Positions 1-4,754 of a DNA stretch of 6,900 nt are shown in pieces. Made by a program: the position numbers and the translations under genes. Position 1 is the first letter of the stretch, and every line of letters starts with the position of its first letter. Source of the DNA: Nitrospinota bacterium. GTDB taxonomy: Bacteria > Nitrospinota_A > UBA7883 > JACRLM01. The stretch lies in the NCBI GenBank assembly GCA_015231995.1, contig JADGAO010000178.1, forward strand, positions 1 to 6,900, written 5' to 3'. The notes beneath the pieces are model-generated. The model saw nothing but the letters and a program-made list of their open reading frames with translations. It searched no databases and was not told where the DNA came from.

Positions 1-904
1 CGTCAATGTATATACGTGTCTTGTGGAGCCTGCCCGCCGCCGCCATCAGCTTGGGCCAGTCGCTCTGGGCCAGATACCCTGTGCGTAACCGCTGGCCGGA
101 GACTTTCGCCTCGGAACAGAGAAGACGCAGGGCCAACTGTTCCGCCGACATTTCCAGCGAAAAAATGGCCGCCACGCTCTGTTCGTTGATCGAGGTCATG
201 TTCTGCACGATGTTTATGGCGAACGCCGTCTTGCCCATCGAGGGGCGCCCGGCGACGATTATCAGGTCGGACGGTTGCAGACCAGCCGTCTTCTCGTCCA
301 GGTCGCGATAACCGGTGGGCGCGCCGGTGACGAGCTGTTTTGTGGAATAGAGCGTCTCGACGGTTTTGATGGAGTCCATGATGACGCTTCTGAGCGGAAC
401 CAGCGTCTTTCTAACCCTCTGCTGTGAGATGTCCAGCACCATCCGCTCAACTTTGTCTAGCAGGGCTTCCACATCCTCCGACTCTTCGAAAGCCAGCGTC
501 ACCACCTCGCCCGCGACGGTGATAAGTTTGCGGAGCACCGCTTTTTCCCGGACGATGCGCGCATGGGCGCGGACGTTGGCGGATGTGGGAACCATGTCCA
601 CAAGCTCGGCCAGATAGTCTATGCCCACCTCGCCGAACGTCCCCTTCTTGCGGAGGGCTTCGGAGACGGTCATTATGTCCACCGGCTCGTTACGCTCGTA
701 CAGGTCGAGCGCGGCCTCGTATATTTTCCTGTGGGAAGGTTTGTAGAAATCCTCCGGGCCGGTGATGGACTCTATGACTTTGGGGAGGGCTTCCCTGTCG
801 AGCAGGATGGCGCCGAGCACGAACTGCTCCATCTCGATGTTCTGCGGCGGAGTCCTGCCGGGGCCTGAGCGTTCCCTGGGTATCTGAGGCGCTGGTTCGT
901 TCAT
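1..904 (-). CDS. dnaB: Replicative DNA helicase DnaB, N-terminal 301 residues (3' end outside window)
   Basis: This is the hexameric helicase that unwinds DNA at the replication fork and recruits primase. Reading the minus strand from ATG at 904 gives 301 residues with no stop before the window edge. After a basic, proline-rich leader of about 20 residues comes the DnaB N-terminal helical domain (about 21-120, beginning NIEMEQFVLGAILLD), then a linker region, then the RecA-like ATPase domain. The ATPase domain opens with TGYRDLDEKTAGLQPSDLII and has a clear Walker A motif, GRPSMGKTAF, at 219-228 (Lys225), followed by FSLEMS at 248-253, typical of DnaB. The family is usually about 450-470 residues, so roughly a third (Walker B, arginine finger) is missing only because of the window. 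The ribosome binding site is poor: the nearest purine-rich run, GGGAG, is about 18 bases from the ATG. No dnaC-like or rplI gene is visible nearby. Identification is secure. Confidence 0.97.
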   Translation of the reverse strand, partial: MNEPAPQIPRERSGPGRTPPQNIEMEQFVLGAILLDREALPKVIESITGPEDFYKPSHRKIYEAALDLYERNEPVDIMTVSEALRKKGTFGEVGIDYLAELVDMVPTSANVRAHARIVREKAVLRKLITVAGEVVTLAFEESEDVEALLDKVERMVLDISQQRVRKTLVPLRSVIMDSIKTVETLYSTKQLVTGAPTGYRDLDEKTAGLQPSDLIIVAGRPSMGKTAFAINIVQNMTSINEQSVAAIFSLEMSAEQLALRLLCSEAKVSGQRLRTGYLAQSDWPKLMAAAGRLHKTRIYID

Positions 905-937
905 TTTGATTAGCCCGGCTCTCCCGTTAAATAGGGG

Positions 938-966
938 ATTATAGAGAACGGAGCGGATTGACGCAA
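938..966 (-). promoter_or_regulatory. Candidate sigma-70 promoter for dnaB
   Basis: On the minus strand a perfect -10 hexamer TATAAT (938-943) is preceded by exactly 17 bases and then TTGCGT (961-966), a half-matching -35. It lies 33 bases upstream of the dnaB ATG, leaving a short leader. This is read by eye and not confirmed by a scoring matrix or transcript data. Confidence 0.55.
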
Positions 967-1003
967 TGAGTCATGCGCGGTTCCCCCACTGAGCGTCCGC
1001 AAT

Positions 1004-1257
1004 ATTGTCATTCTGAGGCTCACGATCATTGTCATTCTGAACGAGCGTAGCGAAGTGAAGAATCTATCAATAGAATATTCTATTTTACTTTGATCCTTCG
1101 GTCGCGAGGCTCCCTCAGGATGACAAAAACATTGTCATTCGGAGCAACGCGAAGAATCTATCAAAAGATTTTTATTATACTTTGATCCTTCAGTCGAAGA
1201 CTCCTTCAGGATGACAATCTTGATCCTTCGGTCGCCAGAGCTCCTTGAGGATGACAA
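1004..1257. repeat. Array of alternating inverted repeat units, TTGTCATTCTGA...GAAGAATC family
   Basis: Six units of one repeat family fill the gap between dnaB and the cytochrome gene. Plus-oriented units begin ATTGTCATTC at 1004 (truncated), 1028-1070 and 1131-1164. Minus-oriented units, which read TTGATCCTTC...CAGGATGACAA or similar on the plus strand, lie at 1090-1126, 1182-1217 and 1220-1257. The units 1028-1070 and 1090-1126 face each other, as do 1131-1164 and 1182-1217, so each pair could fold into a long imperfect hairpin. The conserved parts are the outer TTGTCATYCTGA and inner GAAGRATC ends, while the middle (rich in CG and AGCGAAG-like motifs) varies. Similar units occur at 3674-3748 and 6803-6900. 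Such repeats are common in intergenic DNA of several bacterial phyla. No open reading frame here is convincing. Confidence 0.88.
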
Positions 1258-1364
1258 AACATGAAAATCGTGATTATGCAAAGCCGTCTTTGTAAATGGG
1301 CCAGTCTAAAAACACTCTCACTTTGTGATATCATTTTCACCGGAAAAACAGGGAGATTGGAAAT

Positions 1365-1943
1365 ATGCGGGTTCTTCGCCAATTGCCGTTGCTTGCCGCG
1401 TTTGCCATTGTCGCTCTTAGCGCCGGTTCCGCGTGGGCCGAGGCCAAATTCCTCGGCAACGCTTCGTGCGAGAAGTGCCACAAAGAGATTTTCGACTCCT
1501 GGAAAAAAAGCATCCACGCCAAAGCGTTCGACCTGCTCGCCCCAAACACCCGGGCCGATAAAAAAAAGGAGGCCGGCCTCAAACCCGCCGAAGACTACCG
1601 CAAAGACAAGTCGTGCATGAATTGTCACGTCATGGGATGGGATGCGGGTGGCTATTCATTTGACAAACCCGCCGACGAATGGAAAGGCGTCGGATGCGAA
1701 GTCTGTCACGGAGCCGCCGAACGATATCTGGAGCTTCACGACAAAAAAGACCTAGCCAAACGGGATAAAAAACTAAAACAGGCGGGGTTGACCAAACCGT
1801 TGGAGAGTTCCGGCCCCGGCACGTGCGCCACCTGCCATTACAGTTTCGACAATCCCTATTCGAAAATCCGCGATAAAAACCGCGAGCGCAACTGGGCCGA
1901 CCCGAAATGGAGGGAGACATACCATGTCGCGCCGAAAAAATAA
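1365..1943 (+). CDS. Exported tetraheme c-type cytochrome (cytochrome c554-like)
   Basis: This is a predicted periplasmic electron carrier of 192 residues. A Sec signal peptide covers about residues 1-25 (basic MRVLRQ, a hydrophobic core, and the cleavage-like end GSAWA before EAKFLG). Four CXXCH heme-attachment motifs follow: CEKCH 35-39, CMNCH 84-88, CEVCH 111-115 and CATCH 154-158. The FLGNASCEKCHKEIFDSWKKSIHA-type opening and the later CMNCHVMGW and GVGCEVCHG segments resemble the cytochrome c554/c-prime superfamily. Other histidines (51, 125, 187) could be distal ligands, which is inference. The middle and C-terminal parts are very lysine-rich. The ATG at 1365 has GGGAG nine bases upstream (1351-1355). 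The gene lies 56 bases before birA on the same strand and may share its transcript. No reductase, maturation gene or membrane quinol partner is visible, so electron donor and acceptor are unknown. Confidence 0.92.
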   Translation: MRVLRQLPLLAAFAIVALSAGSAWAEAKFLGNASCEKCHKEIFDSWKKSIHAKAFDLLAPNTRADKKKEAGLKPAEDYRKDKSCMNCHVMGWDAGGYSFDKPADEWKGVGCEVCHGAAERYLELHDKKDLAKRDKKLKQAGLTKPLESSGPGTCATCHYSFDNPYSKIRDKNRERNWADPKWRETYHVAPKK

Positions 1944-1999
1944 TCCGTCCGTCACGCGCCTCGTTTAAGGCCCGGACGCGACAGGGCTGTCCTTTCGCC

Positions 2000-2809
2000 A
2001 TGTTCAATACGCAACGATACCTCGACCGTCTCCAGACCCGCGAGATGGGCAGGGCGCCGGTCGCGCTCGACGAGGTGGATTCCACAAACGACTGGATATC
2101 CCAGAGGCTCGCCACGCGGCAGGCGGCGATGATGGTGGCCGTGGCCGAGAAACAGACGATGGGACGCGGCAGAAGAGGACGGGAATGGATAAGCCGTCCG
2201 TTTGTGAACCTGGCCGCCTCCGTGGCGTGGCCGACGCCTCAGGATACTTCGCCAGGGTTGATCACCCTTTCCGCCGGGGTCGCCCTGGCGGAGGCGGTCG
2301 TGGAGGCTACGGGGCTTCCCACCGGGTTAAAATATCCGAACGACCTGATGATAAGGGGCAAAAAAGCCGGGGGCATATTGACGGAGCGCAAAACCGTCAA
2401 CAGCGCTGTTTGGGCTGTCATCGGGTTTGGGGTAAACGTGAACACGGAGGAATGGATGTTCCCGGAAACCCTGCAAGGGTCCGCCACCTCATTGATGATG
2501 GAAAACGGCGGAATGCCCGTATCGCGCGAAGAACTGCTGGCGGCCACGCTCACGAAACTGGAGGCCATGCTCGACGGGCTTGGCCGGGGCGGCTCAAAAA
2601 AATCTATGATAAGGTATAAAATATTGTCAACCACCATCGGCCATGCGATAACAGTGACGGAAGGCAGGGAGACAATAACCGGAAACGCCGTGGATATGGG
2701 CGATGACGGCTCGCTTGTGATCATGACGGCTCCCGGCGTTTACAGAAGCGTCATGACCGGGGAGGCGCAAACCGGGGCGCATACATTCCGAATCGTGGAG
2801 GAGACATAA
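2000..2809 (+). CDS. birA: Biotin--[acetyl-CoA-carboxylase] ligase, class I (no DNA-binding domain)
   Basis: This enzyme activates biotin with ATP to biotinyl-AMP and transfers it to the acceptor lysine of biotin carboxyl carrier proteins. From ATG 2000 the protein has 269 residues. Visible motifs are DEVDSTND (24-31), the biotin/adenylate loop MGRGRRGREW (54-63), KYPNDLM (111-117), KKAGGILTE (121-129, with Lys122 matching the conserved active-site lysine) and GFGVNVN (142-148). A small C-terminal beta domain runs from about 213 to 262. There is no N-terminal winged helix, so it should not act as a biotin operon repressor. The frame is open upstream to ATG 1907, but that start would overlap the cytochrome gene by 37 bases and add 31 residues unlike the family, so 2000 is preferred. 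The Shine-Dalgarno for 2000 is weak. Its stop overlaps the start of coaX. Confidence 0.94.
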   Translation: MFNTQRYLDRLQTREMGRAPVALDEVDSTNDWISQRLATRQAAMMVAVAEKQTMGRGRRGREWISRPFVNLAASVAWPTPQDTSPGLITLSAGVALAEAVVEATGLPTGLKYPNDLMIRGKKAGGILTERKTVNSAVWAVIGFGVNVNTEEWMFPETLQGSATSLMMENGGMPVSREELLAATLTKLEAMLDGLGRGGSKKSMIRYKILSTTIGHAITVTEGRETITGNAVDMGDDGSLVIMTAPGVYRSVMTGEAQTGAHTFRIVEET

Positions 2810-2811
2810 TG
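2797..2811 (+). promoter_or_regulatory. Strong ribosome binding site and TAATG stop-start overlap joining birA and coaX
   Basis: GGAGGAG at 2797-2803 sits five bases before ATG 2809. The TAA stop of birA (2807-2809) shares its last base with that ATG. This fixes the coaX start and suggests translational coupling of the two genes. Confidence 0.85.
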
Positions 2812-3609
2812 GATCCGTGCAACCTGCTTGTCGTTGACATAGGCAATACGAACATAGTCCTCGGCGTGTACGAAGACGACAGGTTGTTGGCCCATTTCCG
2901 GCTGGACACCAAAAGCAGACGGACGGAAGACGAGTTCGCCGTCATAGTAAGCCAGCTTTTCGCATTGCACGGCATTTCCACGAAACACATCCGCGACGCG
3001 GTGATATCGTGCGTCGTGCCGCCCATCCTTAACACGATGGCGCGTTTCTGCTCCAAGACGTTTAACTGCGACCCATTGATCATCGGGCCGGGAACCAAAA
3101 CGGGCGTACCCATAAACATAGACAACCCTCGGGAGCTTGGAGCCGACAGGATAGTCAACGCGGCTGGGGCGTTGGCGCGTTATTCGCCGCCGTTGATAAT
3201 CGTGGATTTCGGCACCGCCATAACCATAGACGCAATATCGTCCAAAGGGGAGTATGTCGGCGGGGCGATTGCGCCGGGGATGCGTCTTTCGCTAAACGCG
3301 CTCTACCACAACGCCGCCAAACTGCCGGAGGTGGAGAGCGTTAAGCCCGCCTCCGTAATCGGCAGGAACACGATAGGCTCCATGCAGTCCGGCGCGTTTT
3401 ACGGGTTCGCAAGCCTTGTTGACGGGATAGTCAACCGGATGAAACCTCTGCTGTCGCCGCCGGAACCTAAAGTGATCGCCACCGGAGGCGAGGCTCGGCT
3501 TGTTTCTCCCGCGTCCACGACCATAGAAAAAGTGGAGGATAACCTTACGCTGGAAGGTTTGAGGGTGATCTACCACAGGAACCGGCCAAGGAAGGATGGC
3601 GGGGAGTGA
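2809..3609 (+). CDS. coaX: Type III pantothenate kinase
   Basis: CoaX phosphorylates pantothenate to 4'-phosphopantothenate, the first committed step of coenzyme A synthesis. It is a cytoplasmic, dimeric ASKHA-fold enzyme that needs a monovalent cation. The 266-residue length is normal for the family. Motifs in order are the phosphate loop DIGNTN (10-15), PRELGADR (108-114, whose Asp113 is the catalytic-type acid of the G-x-D-R motif), VDFGTAITID (132-141, with Asp133 in the cation/ATP site), GGAIAPGM (151-158) and ATGGEA (224-229). All expected signature residues appear present. The start is fixed by GGAGGAG and the overlap with birA. A birA-coaX pair is a common arrangement in bacteria (the two are even fused in some lineages), so this is probably a cofactor operon. 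Downstream lies a converging HicBA module separated by an inverted repeat pair. Confidence 0.96.
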   Translation: MDPCNLLVVDIGNTNIVLGVYEDDRLLAHFRLDTKSRRTEDEFAVIVSQLFALHGISTKHIRDAVISCVVPPILNTMARFCSKTFNCDPLIIGPGTKTGVPINIDNPRELGADRIVNAAGALARYSPPLIIVDFGTAITIDAISSKGEYVGGAIAPGMRLSLNALYHNAAKLPEVESVKPASVIGRNTIGSMQSGAFYGFASLVDGIVNRMKPLLSPPEPKVIATGGEARLVSPASTTIEKVEDNLTLEGLRVIYHRNRPRKDGGE

Positions 3610-3673
3610 GGGGTTGAACCCGAAAACCGAAGTTGAAAGCGCCCTACCGCCTTATGCTTTTCTTTCTATTCTT

Positions 3674-3748
3674 GATTCTTCACTGCGCTCCGCTCCGCTC
3701 AGAATGACAAATAAGTAGTTGTTATTCTGAACGATAAGTAAGAATCTC
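3674..3748. repeat. Diverging pair of TTGTCATTCTGA-family repeat units
   Basis: A minus-oriented unit occupies 3674-3710 (reads GATTCTTCACTG...AGAATGACAA) and a plus-oriented, more degenerate unit occupies 3719-3748 (TTGTTATTCTGA...AAGAATCTC). The pair is back-to-back, the reverse of the facing pairs at 1028-1217. It separates the converging ends of coaX and hicA and could in principle act as a transcript end, but neither unit is followed by a clear T-run. The rest of 3610-3770 holds nothing recognisable. Confidence 0.8.
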
Positions 3749-3770
3749 ACGCCAGCTTAGATTTTCGGAC

Positions 3771-3983
3771 TTATTTGAACCTTCGGAACTGCTCAGATGT
3801 CATCCCTATGAGCTTCAGAATATTGCGTTCCACGCCTGGAGAAATATCTTTCCCAGAATGACGGGGGACAGGAAATGTGACTTGGCCGTTTGAAAAAATA
3901 ACGTGGGAGCCTTTCCCCTGTCGAACGATCTTGTAACCAAGCTTTGTAAGGCGGCGTTCAATCTCCCGGAAAGAATAAGGCAT
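3771..3983 (-). CDS. hicA: HicA-family toxin (mRNA interferase)
   Basis: HicA toxins are small double-stranded-RNA-binding-fold proteins that cleave mRNA and block translation until bound by HicB. The 70-residue product has the family pattern: an opening SFREIERRLTKLGYKIVRQGKGSH, in which His27 of GSH is the conserved catalytic-type histidine, then VIFSNGQVTFPVPRHSGKDI (28-47), and a C-terminal helix with LKLIGMTSEQFRRF. Length is near the usual 60-80 residues. It starts one base after the hicB stop (TGA, C, ATG on the minus strand) and has no Shine-Dalgarno of its own, so translation probably depends on hicB. All key residues look intact, so the toxin is probably functional. Order is antitoxin then toxin, the opposite of the Escherichia coli hicAB arrangement but frequent in this family. 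Confidence 0.92.
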   Translation of the reverse strand: MPYSFREIERRLTKLGYKIVRQGKGSHVIFSNGQVTFPVPRHSGKDISPGVERNILKLIGMTSEQFRRFK

Positions 3984-3984
3984 G

Positions 3985-4179
3985 TCAAGCAGGGGTGAGC
4001 AACATTCTTACTTTACGTTCAGTTTCTATTTGCTCCAGATGATAATCAAGCATCATCTCTGCAACATTTTTAAGTTCGGTTTTGGCTTCCATTTTAGTGG
4101 AACCCCACGCGAAAAGATGAGGATGTTCCCTCACTTCGGCAAGGTATCCTTCACCGTCTTTGCGAATCGTTATTTTCAT
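3985..4179 (-). CDS. hicB: HicB-like antitoxin, short form
   Basis: HicB antitoxins bind and neutralise HicA, and many also repress their own operon. This 64-residue protein matches the degenerate RNase H-like HicB N-terminal domain: a first strand MKITIRKDGEGYLAEV, the EHPHLFAWGST turn in place of the usual LPGCFTQGDT-like segment, and a following amphipathic helix rich in Glu, Lys and Leu (about 29-55). Longer HicB proteins carry a C-terminal ribbon-helix-helix or helix-turn-helix domain. Here the protein ends after a short tail (RKVRMLLTPA), so no DNA-binding domain is visible. It precedes hicA by one base. The ATG at 4179 has only a distant AGGG as ribosome binding site. A weak promoter and a perfect palindrome lie upstream. 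Assignment rests on sequence pattern plus the HicA partner. Confidence 0.88.
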   Translation of the reverse strand: MKITIRKDGEGYLAEVREHPHLFAWGSTKMEAKTELKNVAEMMLDYHLEQIETERKVRMLLTPA

Positions 4180-4185
4180 CTGATC

Positions 4186-4215
4186 ATTTTACCCTAAGAT
4201 TTACCCCAACAACAA
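4186..4215 (-). promoter_or_regulatory. Weak candidate promoter for hicBA
   Basis: On the minus strand TTGTTG (4210-4215) is followed after 18 bases by TAAAAT (4186-4191), a five-of-six match to the -10 consensus. Transcription from it would begin close to the hicB ATG, giving a very short leader, which would agree with the poor ribosome binding site. The -35 match is poor, so this is tentative. Confidence 0.3.
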
Positions 4216-4223
4216 CGATGGTT

Positions 4224-4243
4224 AAAGGCGTATCTACGCCTTT
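4224..4243. promoter_or_regulatory. 20-bp perfect palindrome upstream of hicBA (operator or terminator)
   Basis: AAAGGCGTA-TC-TACGCCTTT has nine-base perfect arms. It lies 45 bases upstream of the hicB start, just beyond the candidate -35. As DNA it could be a dimeric repressor site. As RNA it gives a seven-pair stem with a six-base loop and short flanking T runs, so an intrinsic terminator is the alternative. The palindrome itself is certain, the role is not. Confidence 0.6.
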
Positions 4244-4278
4244 TCCAGAGGTAAGTTCAATTTTTCAAAACCACTCCC

Positions 4279-4314
4279 TGCAGTTGTGCAGTTGGGGTCA
4301 TGCAGTTGGGGTCA
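4279..4314 (+). repeat. Tandem 14-bp repeat TGCAGTTGGGGTCA, 2.6 copies
   Basis: Two perfect adjoining copies lie at 4287-4300 and 4301-4314, preceded by a truncated copy TGCAGTTG at 4279-4286. The last copy continues into GGTCTTTACTTTTG. The TTGGGGTCAGGTCTT core resembles motifs I recall near REP-associated Y1 transposases in other genomes, but no transposase gene is present here, so that link is inference from memory. Confidence 0.8.
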
Positions 4315-4391
4315 GGTCTTTACTTTTGATTTTTTACGGCTCGACGGGGTGTTTAGCGTCAGGCTTCATCCAGCCGTTTTTTTTCAGGAGC

Positions 4392-4438
4392 GCGGGCGTC
4401 CCCCCGCCCGCAAGCGTTTTATCGGGGGCAAACGCCCC
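4392..4438. repeat. Two adjacent GC-rich hairpins (REP-like)
   Basis: The first pairs GCGGGCG (4392-4398) with CGCCCGC (4405-4411) over a six-base loop. The second pairs GGGGC (4425-4429) with GCCCC (4434-4438) over AAAC. The first is followed by AAGCGTTTTAT, a T-run of four on the plus strand that starts six bases after the stem. Their compact, GC-rich form is typical of repetitive extragenic palindromes, and other genome copies cannot be seen in this window. Confidence 0.6.
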
Positions 4439-4539
4439 GGTGAAACGCCAAAGACCTTCATCTCTCAAATCGCAAACGCCCTGTGCCATCCCACGTTCTT
4501 TCCTTCTGAACGCCGCCATCGAGTCTGCATTCAGACGTT

Positions 4540-4559
4540 GCTGGCGGGTTGTCGCCAGC
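4540..4559. repeat. Perfect seven-pair hairpin
   Basis: GCTGGCG (4540-4546) pairs with CGCCAGC (4553-4559) over GGTTGT. Flanking bases extend the pairing imperfectly. There is no T-run, so it does not look like an intrinsic terminator. Confidence 0.5.
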
Positions 4560-4662
4560 GCTTCCAGACTAAAGACAGCGCACTTTGAAGACCTATGGGG
4601 CCGGTCAAGTTCTCGCCTGTTTTTCGCCACTGAAAATTCTCTAATGGAGTCCGGGATAAGGA

Positions 4663-4687
4663 GTCCGAGGTGAAGAACACCTCGGAC
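4663..4687. terminator. Perfect ten-pair hairpin downstream of the TPR-like gene
   Basis: GTCCGAGGTG (4663-4672) pairs exactly with CACCTCGGAC (4678-4687) over AAGAA. It lies 68 bases past the stop codon of the minus-strand TPR-like gene and is the most stable hairpin in the window. No T-run follows on either strand, so it may be a 3'-end stabiliser or a repeat element rather than a classical terminator. CACCTCG also recurs alone at 4700-4706. Confidence 0.4.
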
Positions 4688-4754
4688 AGCGATAACGAAC
4701 ACCTCGAATGGCCACAACGGTGTCGGCGTGTGCCACCCTGCAAAACGACGGGGC

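Larger units (their letters stand above)
4200..4754. other. Gene-free intergenic mosaic of short repeats and hairpins
   Basis: About 550 bases between hicB and the TPR-like gene hold no reading frame with recognisable protein features, although two overlapping frames of 127 and 151 codons stay open by chance on opposite strands. What is present is a palindrome (4224-4243), tandem 14-mers next to a GGGGTCAGGTCTT motif (4279-4320), two adjacent GC hairpins (4392-4411 and 4425-4438), a seven-pair stem (4540-4559) and a ten-pair stem (4663-4687). This density of fold-back sequence suggests remnants of REP-like or MITE-like elements rather than a decayed gene. Confidence 0.6.

Noticed and set aside
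563..868. Plus-strand frame of 101 codons opposite dnaB
   Set aside because: It is an antisense shadow of the DnaB N-terminal domain, which has clear family motifs on the minus strand.
1004..1257. CRISPR array
   Set aside because: The units alternate in orientation, differ in sequence and have irregular spacing with no unique spacers of constant length. No cas gene is nearby.
1322..1340. CRP- or FNR-like site TTGTGATATCATTTTCAC before the cytochrome gene
   Set aside because: The half-sites have the wrong spacing for CRP and do not match the FNR consensus. Only an eight-base TGATATCA palindrome is exact, too short to support a regulator call.
1206..1628. Minus-strand frame of 140 codons opposite the cytochrome gene
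   Set aside because: It lies antisense to the cytochrome start, whose signal peptide and heme motifs are unmistakable, and runs into the repeat array.
1907..1999. Longer birA start at ATG 1907
   Set aside because: It would overlap the end of the cytochrome gene by 37 bases and add 31 residues unlike other biotin ligases. ATG 2000 gives a normal 269-residue class I enzyme.
3610..3640. Possible terminator GGGTTGAACCC after coaX
   Set aside because: The stem is only three to five pairs with a one- to five-base loop and no T-run follows.
4218..4717. Open frames of 151 codons (plus, 4218-4673) and 127 codons (minus, 4334-4717)
   Set aside because: They overlap on opposite strands, run through the GC hairpins, have low-complexity composition with scattered arginine, proline and serine, lack ribosome binding sites and show no familiar domain. 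They look like translations of repeat DNA.
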